A stretch of 64,000 bases of DNA from Wenzhouxiangella sp. 15190. Its GTDB lineage: Bacteria; Pseudomonadota; Gammaproteobacteria; Xanthomonadales; Wenzhouxiangellaceae. How positions within the stretch are numbered: the stretch's first letter is position 1; every line of letters starts with the position of its first letter. Positions 1 to 8,098 of the stretch are shown in pieces. Location of the stretch: NCBI RefSeq assembly GCF_003417465.1, contig NZ_QVMV01000052.1:124001-188000 (forward strand), given 5' to 3'. The position numbers and the translations under genes are program-made. The notes beneath the pieces were generated by a model. The model saw nothing but the letters and a program-made list of their open reading frames with translations, was not told the origin of the DNA and did not search any database.

Positions 1-1769
1 TGAAGTTCATCCGAGCTCGCGCCCTCAAGGCCGGCAAGGTGAGCGTGACCGGCAGGCAGGAAATGACTGCGGCACTCGGAGGATGCGGGGAAGGTAACGA
101 CCTTGGAGCGGAAGCAACCTTCATCTTCAAGACTTATCTGACCGACTCGGATCATTCGGAATTCGAGGAAGCCTTCGAGTCGGGTGACCGCATGCTGGGC
201 GCCAGCCAGACGACCAAGCGCTGCGCCGAACTCACTACCACGGCAGGCATGGTCAGTCTTATGCCGCTGGACCCCAAAAATGTCATTATCCGACGCACCA
301 ACATGCTGGACTTCACCAGCAACTACTACGAGTACGATCTAACCAGCGGCAAGATCGACTTGCGTTTCCGGGGCAGTCCCGAAGCTTCCCCCGGCCTGTT
401 TCATCCGCGCACTGGAAAATTGCTCACGCGCACCGCGATGAAGTCAAAAGGGGGCAATGAGTACGAGCGGAGCATCGAGATTCGCAATCCGGAGACTGGG
501 GAGTTCGAAGTCCACGAACCCCTGACCACGATGCTGACGGATCGTGTCCAGATGCAGGTTGTCGGCATCGACGACGATACGGGCAAGTATTACGTGCTGA
601 CCGACAAGTTCTCGAATCTCGTCCAGGCCTGGACGTATGACCCGAAGGCACGCAGCTTCGCGGACGAAGCGCTGCTGGCTCACCCGAAATTCTCGATCGC
701 CAGCCTGGGTTTTGATTCCAGGCCGGATAGCTTCAACGAGATTATTTCCTTTACCGTCGCAGGCCCGGTTTACGAGACCACCTATGTGGAGCCGGAGATG
801 CGTTCCATCCACGAAGGGCTCAAGCAAGCCTTCCCCGACCGGAACGTCTCGATAACCAACTACAACAACGATCTTTCCCGCGTGCTCTTCCAGACGTCCA
901 GCAACCGGCATCCCGTCGGCTACCACATTCTTGAGGACCGGAAGTCGGTCAAGAACCTGGGAAATCAGCGCCCGTGGATCGAACCGGAAGACCTCGGTGA
1001 ACAGAGCTGGATCACCTATGAGGCCCGGGACGGCATGGAGATACCTGCCTTGCTCGACCTGCCGGCGGGCTGGAACGAGGAAGAGGATGATCCCCTGCCG
1101 CTGGTGGTCAATCCCCACGGTGGTCCGTGGAGTCGCGACTTTGGCGGCTGGGATGCTTCCGGCTGGGTGCCGTTTCTCACTTCCCGCGGCTTCGCGGTGC
1201 TTCGCCCGCAATACCGTGGCAGCCAGGGCCTGGGTCGGGACTTGTGGGTTGCCGGTGATGCCGAGTGGGGCCAGAAGATGCAGGACGACAAGGCGGACGG
1301 CGCGAAGTGGCTGGTCGAGCAAGGCATTGCCGATTCGGATCGGATGGTTATTTTCGGCTATTCCTACGGAGGTTTTGCCGCTGCGGCTGCTACCGTCAGA
1401 CCCGATACGCCTTTCCGTTGTGCGATCTCCGGAGCGCCCGTAACCAATCTCACGCGCCTGGGCAACCGTTGGAGCCAGAACCGCACGCAACGCTTGCTGC
1501 AGGGCGTTACGGTGCGTGGAATGGACCCCACGAAGAACGCCGACAAGGCGCATATCCCCATATTGCTTTACGTGGGAAGCCGCGACGTACGAACGCCTGA
1601 CCGGCATGCCCAGGAGTTCTACAAGGCGGTCAAGGACAGGGTGCCCGCCCGTCTGGAGATCATCGAGGATATGCCCCACCAGATGCCCTGGTACTACAGG
1701 CATCATGAGGAGACCCTGACGCTTATCGAGGGTTTTCTCGAGGACGAGTGCGGCCTGGGCGAGATTTAG
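1..1769 (+). CDS. S9 family prolyl oligopeptidase-like serine peptidase (5' end outside window)
   Basis: C-terminal part of an alpha/beta-hydrolase peptidase that cleaves peptides. The frame is open from base 3, and the GTG at 39 is not a convincing start, so the gene begins upstream. The first ~300 residues look like beta-propeller sequence and the last ~250 form the catalytic domain. The nucleophile serine lies in GYSYGG (codon 1362-1364), the acid in GSRDVRT (codon 1584-1586) and the histidine in DMPHQM (codon 1677-1679). NPHGGP before the catalytic core is typical of the oxyanion region of S9C/acylaminoacyl-peptidase-like enzymes. About 580 residues are visible; full-length relatives are usually 650-700. 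The gene converges on lexA with a 22-bp gap. Family is certain, substrate unknown. Confidence 0.88.
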   Translation, partial: KFIRARALKAGKVSVTGRQEMTAALGGCGEGNDLGAEATFIFKTYLTDSDHSEFEEAFESGDRMLGASQTTKRCAELTTTAGMVSLMPLDPKNVIIRRTNMLDFTSNYYEYDLTSGKIDLRFRGSPEASPGLFHPRTGKLLTRTAMKSKGGNEYERSIEIRNPETGEFEVHEPLTTMLTDRVQMQVVGIDDDTGKYYVLTDKFSNLVQAWTYDPKARSFADEALLAHPKFSIASLGFDSRPDSFNEIISFTVAGPVYETTYVEPEMRSIHEGLKQAFPDRNVSITNYNNDLSRVLFQTSSNRHPVGYHILEDRKSVKNLGNQRPWIEPEDLGEQSWITYEARDGMEIPALLDLPAGWNEEEDDPLPLVVNPHGGPWSRDFGGWDASGWVPFLTSRGFAVLRPQYRGSQGLGRDLWVAGDAEWGQKMQDDKADGAKWLVEQGIADSDRMVIFGYSYGGFAAAAATVRPDTPFRCAISGAPVTNLTRLGNRWSQNRTQRLLQGVTVRGMDPTKNADKAHIPILLYVGSRDVRTPDRHAQEFYKAVKDRVPARLEIIEDMPHQMPWYYRHHEETLTLIEGFLEDECGLGEI

Positions 1770-1791
1770 CGAGCGTTGGTGGCGGGAGCGC

Positions 1792-2421
1792 TCAGGCTCC
1801 CTGAAAGGCGCGAATCGTGCCGACGGCCAGCCCCTCGATCGCGAAATCACTGCCCGGTTTGACATGGATGCTGGCGTAGGCGGGATTTTCACTGTCCAGA
1901 TAGATACCCCGGCCCTTTCGTCGAAGTCGCTTGACGGTGACTTCGTCGTTGATGCGCGCAACCACGACCTGTCCGGCGCGCGCCTCCGGTGTCCGGTGCA
2001 CCAGAAGCAGGTCGCCGTCGTCGATGCCGGCGCCGGTCATGCTGTCGCCGCGGACCTTGAGCACGTAGTCGGGTTGCGGCCGGAAAAGATGGGGATCGAC
2101 CTGCAACTCGTCTTCCAGGTTTTCGATCGCCAGCAGCGGCGACCCCGCGGCGACCCGCCCGATGACCGGCAGTTTGCGCAGGGGCTGATCCGCGGTTTCC
2201 GGGGCAGGGAGGTTGCGGGTCGGAACGATCCCCCGCGCCCGCCCCGGGCGCAGTTCGATTGCGCCGCGCTGGGCCAGCGCCCGGAGATGGCACTGTGCCG
2301 CATTGGGGGAGGAGAAGCCGAAGTGCGTCACGATCTCCGCGCGCGTCGGCGGCAGCCCGTCCGACAGCACGCGCTGTTCGATGAACTCCAGGATCTGCTG
2401 CTGGCGCGGTGTGAGCTGCAT
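1792..2421 (-). CDS. lexA: LexA SOS repressor
   Basis: Transcriptional repressor of the DNA-damage response, inactivated by RecA-stimulated self-cleavage. The 209-residue protein has the N-terminal winged helix (LTPRQQQILEFI, PPTRAEI, SSPNAAQCHLRAL), the Ala92-Gly93 cleavage site in GRVAAGSP, nucleophile Ser127 in GDSM and general-base Lys164 in VTVKRL. The N-terminus aligns with E. coli LexA, so the ATG at 2421 is right. There is no clear Shine-Dalgarno sequence between the SOS box and the start, so the mRNA may have a very short leader or none. recA is not adjacent. Identification is secure. Confidence 0.97.
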   Translation of the reverse strand: MQLTPRQQQILEFIEQRVLSDGLPPTRAEIVTHFGFSSPNAAQCHLRALAQRGAIELRPGRARGIVPTRNLPAPETADQPLRKLPVIGRVAAGSPLLAIENLEDELQVDPHLFRPQPDYVLKVRGDSMTGAGIDDGDLLLVHRTPEARAGQVVVARINDEVTVKRLRRKGRGIYLDSENPAYASIHVKPGSDFAIEGLAVGTIRAFQGA

Positions 2422-2429
2422 GACCGAAA

Positions 2430-2445
2430 CTGTATCAAAAAACAG
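2430..2445. promoter_or_regulatory. LexA operator (SOS box) of lexA
   Basis: CTGT-N8-ACAG with an A/T-rich centre, a full match to the gammaproteobacterial SOS box. It ends 8 bp upstream of the lexA ATG. Bound LexA would cover the start region, giving autoregulation. No second copy is visible nearby. Confidence 0.9.
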
Positions 2446-2458
2446 TTATGCCGATCAG

Positions 2459-3004
2459 TCAGCGAATGATGACGTGACCCGAGAAATGCCAGCGGGAATG
2501 CGACCACGGGAACCGCGCATAAGGCCACCATGGATCACGGTAGTACCAGGGATCGTGATAGTAGCGGGCGGGAACTTCTTCACCCCAGAGGAACAGGGTG
2601 TCCGCTTCGACGCGGGGGTAGACGTAGCGGAACTCGCCGATGTTGCCTTCGACAAAGCCGGTCAGCGTACCGACGACGGTGATGTCGCGCCCGCGCTCGA
2701 ACACGGCCGGGTCCTCGAAACCGTCACGGCAGGCCAGGAAGCGACCCCGGTCGTCGTCACCGGAATGCGGTCGGGCGCGCGAGTCGAGTGAGCGGGCGAG
2801 CACCTCGATGCAGGTTTCCGACTTGCCGGGGCGGGTATCGACAATGCTGCCGCCCCACCGGACCTGCTGTCCGACGTGCTGATCGCCGGACTGCTCGGGG
2901 GTCAGTTCCTCGAACTCGCCGCCGAGCGGTTCCGGAACCGTTGCACAGCCTGCTACAAGCAAAGCTGACAGAACAAGGCCGGATAGCATAGGTATGACTT
3001 TCAT
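2459..3004 (-). CDS. Slp family outer-membrane lipoprotein
   Basis: Predicted 181-residue lipoprotein of the starvation-inducible Slp family. Signal peptide MKVIPMLSGLVLSALLVAGC carries a lipobox (LVAGC) with lipidated Cys20. The body has the family features: VGQQVRWGGSI, an internal pair of cysteines (TCIEVLA, FLACRDGF) and the OB-like segment VVGTLTGF. The C-terminus is rich in Tyr/Trp/His (YYHDPWYYRDPWWPY), a tail often seen in these proteins from xanthomonad-like bacteria. The ATG at 3004 is chosen because it places the signal peptide correctly and GAGG lies 11 nt upstream; an upstream start at 3031 would add nine residues. Cellular role is poorly known. Confidence 0.85.
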   Translation of the reverse strand: MKVIPMLSGLVLSALLVAGCATVPEPLGGEFEELTPEQSGDQHVGQQVRWGGSIVDTRPGKSETCIEVLARSLDSRARPHSGDDDRGRFLACRDGFEDPAVFERGRDITVVGTLTGFVEGNIGEFRYVYPRVEADTLFLWGEEVPARYYHDPWYYRDPWWPYARFPWSHSRWHFSGHVIIR

Positions 3005-3045
3005 GATCGGAATCCTCAATATGGATACCATTATCCTCTATTTGT

Positions 3046-5025
3046 TTAGACGCTGGCCATGCGTCGCGGTTCAACCCGGTCGGTAGACAGTTTTCGGCTT
3101 TGCTCGATGAAGTGTTCGCGCAGCCCGGCGTCGTCACAGTCGCCGTAGCGGATCCGGCAGTAGCGTTCGGTGAGTTCATGAAGCTTTTCACCCTCGGCGA
3201 GTTCCGGCGCGACTCGTTCCGCCCAGGCCAGCGGTGTTTCGCCGAGTACCGGCCCGAGACCGCGGCGGCCCATCCGGCGCATGAGCCTGATCCAGGCGCG
3301 CTGGACAGGATCGCGTGAACCCGCCGGCCGCTTCAGCCAGGCCCAGGCCAGCACGAGAATGGTCAGGCCGAGCAGGCTGACCATGAGCAGTGCCATCCCC
3401 GTGCTGGAGAGCCGCGGCAGCCCGAGGAAGCGCATCATGCTTTGTTGCCGGTCGGCATCGAAGCCCAGTACCCAGGCGTTCCACAGATGCTGCAGCCGGT
3501 CATAGCGGTATTGCAGGCTGCGTAACCAGTCCAGTCCCGTCGCGTCGCCGGTGGCGACGCGGGCACCGCTCTGAATTCGCGCTGGCGACACCGCAGCCGT
3601 TGGGTCGACCCGGGTCCAGCCGCTTCCCGCGAGCCAGAGTTCGACCCAGGCATGCGCGTCGGATTGTCGAACCAGGAGGTATTGGCCGCCTTCCTGCCAG
3701 TACCCGCCCTGGTAGCCGGTGACGACGCGCGTTGGAATGCCGGCGGCACGCATCAGTACCGCGAATGCGGAAGCGTAGTATTCGCAGTAACCCGTGCGCA
3801 GGTCGAAGAGAAATTCGTCGGCGCCGTGTCGGCCGAGTGGTGCGGTCTGCAGGCTGTAATAGAAGGGTTCCTCGCGTAGCCAGTCGAGCACGTGATCGAT
3901 GAGGGCCCGGTCGTCTTCGAAGCGTTCCCGCAATTGCCGAGCCATCTCGCGGGTGCGCGGGTTACGGTCTTCCGGCAGGCTCAACGCCAGGCGTCTCAGG
4001 GTCTCCGGCAACTGCGGCATGTCGGTGAAGCCGGGATTGCTGCGCATGCGGTATTCGGTCAGCGTGGTGACCGGATCGCGGCGAGTCACCTGGAAATCCA
4101 GCGAGATGTGCGCTTCGTCGGGTGTCGTGACCGGATAGTCCAGGGCAAACAGCCAGCGGCGTTCGTGCGGTTCGAGCTGGACGGTGTAGAGGAAATCGTC
4201 GGGTCCGGGAGGCACCTTGGCGGCGGGTGTGCGTGAGGCCAGAAAGGCCCGCTCCCAGGTGTCACCGTCGAAATGCCAGAGAACCGGTCCGCGCCAGTAG
4301 CGCCGTTCCGGCGGGGGCGGCGTGCCATCGAATTCAGCCCGAAAGGCGGCCGAATCGTCGATGTAGAGATCGGCGATCGAGCCCGGGGACATGCTGTCCG
4401 AGAGACCGGTCTTGGCGTCCATGACCTCGTCGGGCAGGCCCCACAGCGGTTCGGCCAGGCGCGGGAAAGTTACGAACAGGATCAGCGCTACGGGCAATGC
4501 GGTCAGCAGCATCAAGGCTGCATCCCGAATGATCCGAAGATGCCCGGAACGCGGCACGGCCTGGCCCAACTCCAGCAACTGGATCCGCAGCAGGGCACCG
4601 ATTGTAATCAGTACGCCGCCGAACAGGTAGGCGAGGTAGACCAGGCGTTCGTCGAACAGAAACTGCGTGGCGATCAGAAAGAGCGAGACCGAGGCGACCA
4701 TGCGCAGGTCGCGCAGGCGATAGAGTTCCAGCATCTTGGCCGCCAGCATGAGGCACAACAGGCCGGTTGCCGCCCGCCGACCCCACAGGCCGCCGAAGCC
4801 GACGGCGAGCAGCGCGATGGCGCCCACGGTCAGCAACAGCCGTAGCCAGCCCGGCGGCGGCCGCCAGCCCTTACCGGCGGCGAGCAGTCGCCATCCGCAT
4901 AGCAGGACGACCACGGCGCCGAGCAGCGGGGGCATGGCCAGCAGGTGCGGCAGGGCCGCGACAACAAAGGCGGTGATTGTCCAGGCGACGGGCGCGAACG
5001 GCAGTGGTGTCGAAGCCTGTTTCAC
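3046..5025 (-). CDS. tgpA: TgpA-like membrane transglutaminase (DUF3488 + transglutaminase core)
   Basis: Inner-membrane protein with a periplasmic transglutaminase-like domain. It has about six N-terminal membrane segments (residues 12-190), a periplasmic transglutaminase core with Cys414 (TGYCEYYASA), His458 (SDAHAWVELW) and Asp474 (TRVDPT), a further membrane helix near 540-560 and a cytoplasmic tail with a DUF4129-like stretch. At 659 residues it matches Pseudomonas TgpA in length and triad spacing. Its ATG overlaps the stop of the DUF58 gene (ATGA), and the MoxR-DUF58-TgpA order is the usual arrangement. In Pseudomonas the protein is essential, possibly in envelope maturation; the exact substrate is unknown. 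Confidence 0.92.
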   Translation of the reverse strand: MKQASTPLPFAPVAWTITAFVVAALPHLLAMPPLLGAVVVLLCGWRLLAAGKGWRPPPGWLRLLLTVGAIALLAVGFGGLWGRRAATGLLCLMLAAKMLELYRLRDLRMVASVSLFLIATQFLFDERLVYLAYLFGGVLITIGALLRIQLLELGQAVPRSGHLRIIRDAALMLLTALPVALILFVTFPRLAEPLWGLPDEVMDAKTGLSDSMSPGSIADLYIDDSAAFRAEFDGTPPPPERRYWRGPVLWHFDGDTWERAFLASRTPAAKVPPGPDDFLYTVQLEPHERRWLFALDYPVTTPDEAHISLDFQVTRRDPVTTLTEYRMRSNPGFTDMPQLPETLRRLALSLPEDRNPRTREMARQLRERFEDDRALIDHVLDWLREEPFYYSLQTAPLGRHGADEFLFDLRTGYCEYYASAFAVLMRAAGIPTRVVTGYQGGYWQEGGQYLLVRQSDAHAWVELWLAGSGWTRVDPTAAVSPARIQSGARVATGDATGLDWLRSLQYRYDRLQHLWNAWVLGFDADRQQSMMRFLGLPRLSSTGMALLMVSLLGLTILVLAWAWLKRPAGSRDPVQRAWIRLMRRMGRRGLGPVLGETPLAWAERVAPELAEGEKLHELTERYCRIRYGDCDDAGLREHFIEQSRKLSTDRVEPRRMASV

Positions 5026-5987
5026 AACTCTGCCAGTGCCCGCATACAGGCATGCTTGTGGCTTTCGCTGCGATCGGGCCCGAAGCGCTCCTCGCCCAAT
5101 TCGAGTGTCCAGGACCGGTTTTCCGCCTCGGCGCGCAGGATCCAGGCAGTGACGATGCGAATGCGCTCTTCCAGATCTCGGCCGGGCGCGCGCTCCAGGC
5201 TCAGGAATACTTCGCGCGACTGTTCGCGCCGGAACTGGCGGGAAAGCAGGGTCTGATGACGCTGGCTGGCCTTCCAGGCGATGCGGTGCAGCGGGTCGCC
5301 TTCGCGCCAGCGTCGCAGACTGTGGAAGTCTTCGCCTTCCTCGCGAGCCTGCCTGCGCTGCACGCTTTGTGCGTCACCGCCCTCGGGAAGGGGCGGGGCG
5401 TGTTCCGCAGGCTGTGGCCAGACCAGAAAAGGCGTGGTCGGCTCGATCCAGGACCAGGCACGGAAAAGTCCGAGCGGTTGCGTCGTTTCGATCCGCAGTC
5501 GTCCGGGCCGGTGCCAGCCGCGCCCACGGGCATCGAGTTCGATCGTAACCTCACGGACTCCCCTGGCTGGAACGTTGAAAACGGCGTCGGGGCCGGGCCC
5601 CTTGAGACGCAGGCCGTCACGGTTTCGCTCACAGTGATTGACGGCCGTCAGGCGCCAGGGAACGGGTTTGCCGGCGTGCACGGGCCGGGCGGCGCCGTGG
5701 CGCAGGTGCAGGCCGTTGAGATTCCGGAAAGCCAGCAGCATGGAGTTGATCGCCGTTGCGGCGACGATGAAGGTCGTCAGCAGGCCGAGGTTGTTGTTGA
5801 AGTTGAGGCTGCCGATGAGCATCGCGCCCATGAGCAAGCCCAGCATCCAGCCGAAACGCGTCGGGAGAATGAAGATCCGCCGGTAGGCCAGGGTCAGCGG
5901 CAGGTCGAGACGGGTGCGTCTCTTCAGCCAGCGATCAAGCAGTTTCGGCCGGCCGGTTTCGACCGGTGAACCGGTGGCGGTCGCCAT
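5022..5987 (-). CDS. DUF58 domain protein
   Basis: 321-residue protein with two adjacent membrane helices (about 45-85) followed by a DUF58 domain, a von Willebrand A-like fold of unknown biochemical function. The conserved segment RQAREEGEDFHSLRRWREGD, followed by the HRIAWK motif, is the DUF58 signature. It starts one base inside the moxR stop codon (TGATG) and its end overlaps the start of the transglutaminase gene, so the three are probably translationally coupled. By analogy with other MoxR/DUF58 pairs it may be a client or adaptor of the AAA ATPase. Family assignment is firm, function inferred. Confidence 0.9.
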   Translation of the reverse strand: MATATGSPVETGRPKLLDRWLKRRTRLDLPLTLAYRRIFILPTRFGWMLGLLMGAMLIGSLNFNNNLGLLTTFIVAATAINSMLLAFRNLNGLHLRHGAARPVHAGKPVPWRLTAVNHCERNRDGLRLKGPGPDAVFNVPARGVREVTIELDARGRGWHRPGRLRIETTQPLGLFRAWSWIEPTTPFLVWPQPAEHAPPLPEGGDAQSVQRRQAREEGEDFHSLRRWREGDPLHRIAWKASQRHQTLLSRQFRREQSREVFLSLERAPGRDLEERIRIVTAWILRAEAENRSWTLELGEERFGPDRSESHKHACMRALAEL

Positions 5988-6937
5988 CAGGGAACGGGGG
6001 TGGACTCCAGGATTTCCGCCGCCACGGCGTCACCGTCCATATGCGATTCGGCGGTCGGCTGGAGGCGGTGACCCGCCAGGGCCGGGAATACGGTGCGCAC
6101 GTTGTCGGGCAGGCAAAAGTCCTGCTGCATGATCAGGGCGTGGGCGCGCGAGGTCTGCGTCAGCGCCAGGGCGGCACGCGGCGACAAGCCGGACTTCACT
6201 GCCGGATGCGTGCGCGTGGCGGCCACCAGGGCCTGGATGTAATCCAGTATGGGTTCGGAAACGTGCAACCCGGCCGCCAGCTCGATAAGTTCCAGTACCC
6301 GTGCCGGGTCGAGGACGGACTCCATGTCCCGCAGGAGATCGCGGCGGTCCGGCTCGGTCAGTAATCGCCGTTCTTCGGCGGCCGAGGGATAGCCAATACG
6401 CGTGCGCAGCAGGAAACGATCGAGCTGCGAGTCGGGCAGCGGATAGGTGCCGGTCAGATCGAGCGGGTTCTGCGTGGCGATGACATAGAACGGCTGCGGC
6501 AGCCGGTGCGTGTGTCCGTCCACGGTGGCCTGGCCTTCGGCCATGGCCTCGAGCAGCGCGGACTGGGTGCGCGGAGTGGCACGGTTTATCTCGTCGGCGA
6601 GCACGACGTTGGCGAAAATCGGGCCGGGGCGAAATTCGAACTGCTCGTCCTCCCGGCGAAAGATCGACACACCCAGGATGTCGGCCGGCAGCATGTCGCT
6701 GGTGAACTGGATGCGCTGCCAGTTCCCGCCGACGGCAATCGAAAGGGCGTGGGCAAGGGTCGTCTTGCCCACGCCCGGCAGGTCCTCGATCAGGAGGTGG
6801 CCGCCGGCCAACAGGGCGGAAAAGGCGAGATCGACGACCGCTTCCTTGTCGACGATGATGTCGTTGACCGTCGACCGGGCGCGTGCCAGGTCATCGGCCA
6901 GCAAGCTCCCCGAGCGGGCGGGAGACTGGTTATTCAT
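5987..6937 (-). CDS. MoxR family AAA+ ATPase
   Basis: 316-residue AAA+ ATPase of the MoxR subfamily, proposed to act as a chaperone in assembling or activating periplasmic or membrane complexes. Walker A is GVGKTT (residues 55-60), Walker B is VVLADEINRA, and the sensor I region is FYVIATQNP; GTYPLPDSQLDRF is characteristic of MoxR proteins. Its first 8 bases overlap the end of phhB and its stop overlaps the DUF58 start. This links the unit physically to the phhA-phhB genes, which may share transcription with it. Direct substrates are unknown. Confidence 0.94.
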   Translation of the reverse strand: MNNQSPARSGSLLADDLARARSTVNDIIVDKEAVVDLAFSALLAGGHLLIEDLPGVGKTTLAHALSIAVGGNWQRIQFTSDMLPADILGVSIFRREDEQFEFRPGPIFANVVLADEINRATPRTQSALLEAMAEGQATVDGHTHRLPQPFYVIATQNPLDLTGTYPLPDSQLDRFLLRTRIGYPSAAEERRLLTEPDRRDLLRDMESVLDPARVLELIELAAGLHVSEPILDYIQALVAATRTHPAVKSGLSPRAALALTQTSRAHALIMQQDFCLPDNVRTVFPALAGHRLQPTAESHMDGDAVAAEILESTPVP

Positions 6938-7268
6938 CCAGCAGCGCGTTGATCTTGGCTGCGCAGATGAAGTCGTTCTCGCTCAGCCCGTCGATGGCAT
7001 GCGTGGTGAAATGAATCAAGCAGAAGTTGTAGCCCGCTTCGAAGTCGGGATGGTGCCCTTCCTGGTTGGCGATCCAGGCCATGGCGTTGATGAAGGCCAT
7101 GGTCTTGTAGAAGCCCTTGAACTCGAAGCGGCGGTAGATCTTCTTGCCGTCGGCGTCGACCTGCCAGCCCGGAATCTGGGCCAGCAATTCCTCGACTCGG
7201 TCGCCATCGAGCGGATCGGTGCCGCCTTCGCAGGGGGCGCATTTCTTGTCGGTCAGGGTATCGGACAT
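6930..7268 (-). CDS. phhB: Pterin-4a-carbinolamine dehydratase (PhhB)
   Basis: Dehydrates 4a-hydroxytetrahydrobiopterin, regenerating the pterin cofactor used by phenylalanine hydroxylase. The 112-residue protein shows the fold-defining motifs FKTMAF-like (YKTMAFINAMAWIANQEGHH), PDFEAGYN and the C-terminal LSENDFICAAKI. The two consecutive His residues plus the Asp of GHHPDF form the active site. The ATG at 7268 lies 2 bp after the phhA stop. The in-frame extension further upstream runs antiparallel to nothing conserved and overlaps phhA in another frame, so it was discarded. Operon partner: phhA. Confidence 0.95.
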   Translation of the reverse strand: MSDTLTDKKCAPCEGGTDPLDGDRVEELLAQIPGWQVDADGKKIYRRFEFKGFYKTMAFINAMAWIANQEGHHPDFEAGYNFCLIHFTTHAIDGLSENDFICAAKINALLDE

Positions 7269-7270
7269 GA

Positions 7271-8071
7271 TCAGGCTGCTTCCTTGTTCTTGGGTGGATA
7301 AGTGGGTTCGAACTCGCCCAGGGCGCGGGCCTTGCGGATCAGGGCGAGCAGATCGGCATTGGCCAGCTCGAACAGGTCGTCCATTTGATCCAGTACGTAG
7401 TAGACCGTCTGGTAGATGTCGATGCGGTACGGCGTGCGCAGCGCGTCGATCGGGTCGAACGGCCGGCGAATCGGCTCGTCGCTTTCGAGCGAGTAGATCG
7501 TCTCGCCGGGCGACGAGGCGATACCGCCGCCGTAGATGCTCAACTGGCTGCCGTTCTGGATCAGGCCGAACTCGACGGTGAACCAGTACAGCCGCGCCAG
7601 GAATACGCGTTCCTTCTTGGTCGCCTTCACGCCGGCCAGGCCGTAGGCGTGCGTGAAGTCGGCGAAAGCCTGGTGGGTGAGCATGGTGGTGTGGCCGAAG
7701 ATCTCGTGGAAGATATCCGGTTCCTGCAGGTAGTCCATCGATTCGCGCGTGCGGATGAACGAGGCGGCCGGAAACTTCTTTTCCGAGAGCAGTTTGAAGA
7801 ACTTGTCGAAATTGATCAGGGCCGGCACCGGGGCCACTTCCCAGCCGGTGCGCTCGCGCAACACGCCCGAGACTTCCGTTGGCTGGGGAATGCGATCGGT
7901 GGGCAGGTCCAGGATCTCGAGGCCGTCGAGGAATTCCTGGCAAACGCGGCCCTGGATGACCTCGATCTGGCGTGCATACAGGTCGCGCCAGACGCTATGC
8001 TCTTCGTCGGTGTACGGGATAATGCCGTTTTCGTCCGGCACCTTGGCTTCGTACTTGGTTGACTTACCCAT
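7271..8071 (-). CDS. phhA: Phenylalanine 4-monooxygenase
   Basis: Iron- and tetrahydropterin-dependent hydroxylase converting phenylalanine to tyrosine in the cytoplasm. The 266-residue protein is the size of bacterial PhhA. Iron ligands are His122 and His127 in FHEIFGH and Glu167 in YWFTVEFG, the same spacing as in characterised bacterial enzymes. The ATG at 8071 is preceded by GGAGG with a 5-nt gap; the GTG two codons upstream lies inside that ribosome-binding site and is unlikely. It is followed immediately by phhB. A divergent oxidoreductase starts 28 bp away, so the two promoters must overlap. Confidence 0.96.
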   Translation of the reverse strand: MGKSTKYEAKVPDENGIIPYTDEEHSVWRDLYARQIEVIQGRVCQEFLDGLEILDLPTDRIPQPTEVSGVLRERTGWEVAPVPALINFDKFFKLLSEKKFPAASFIRTRESMDYLQEPDIFHEIFGHTTMLTHQAFADFTHAYGLAGVKATKKERVFLARLYWFTVEFGLIQNGSQLSIYGGGIASSPGETIYSLESDEPIRRPFDPIDALRTPYRIDIYQTVYYVLDQMDDLFELANADLLALIRKARALGEFEPTYPPKNKEAA

Positions 8072-8098
8072 GAGCACCTCCTTGAATTTTCAGACCCA

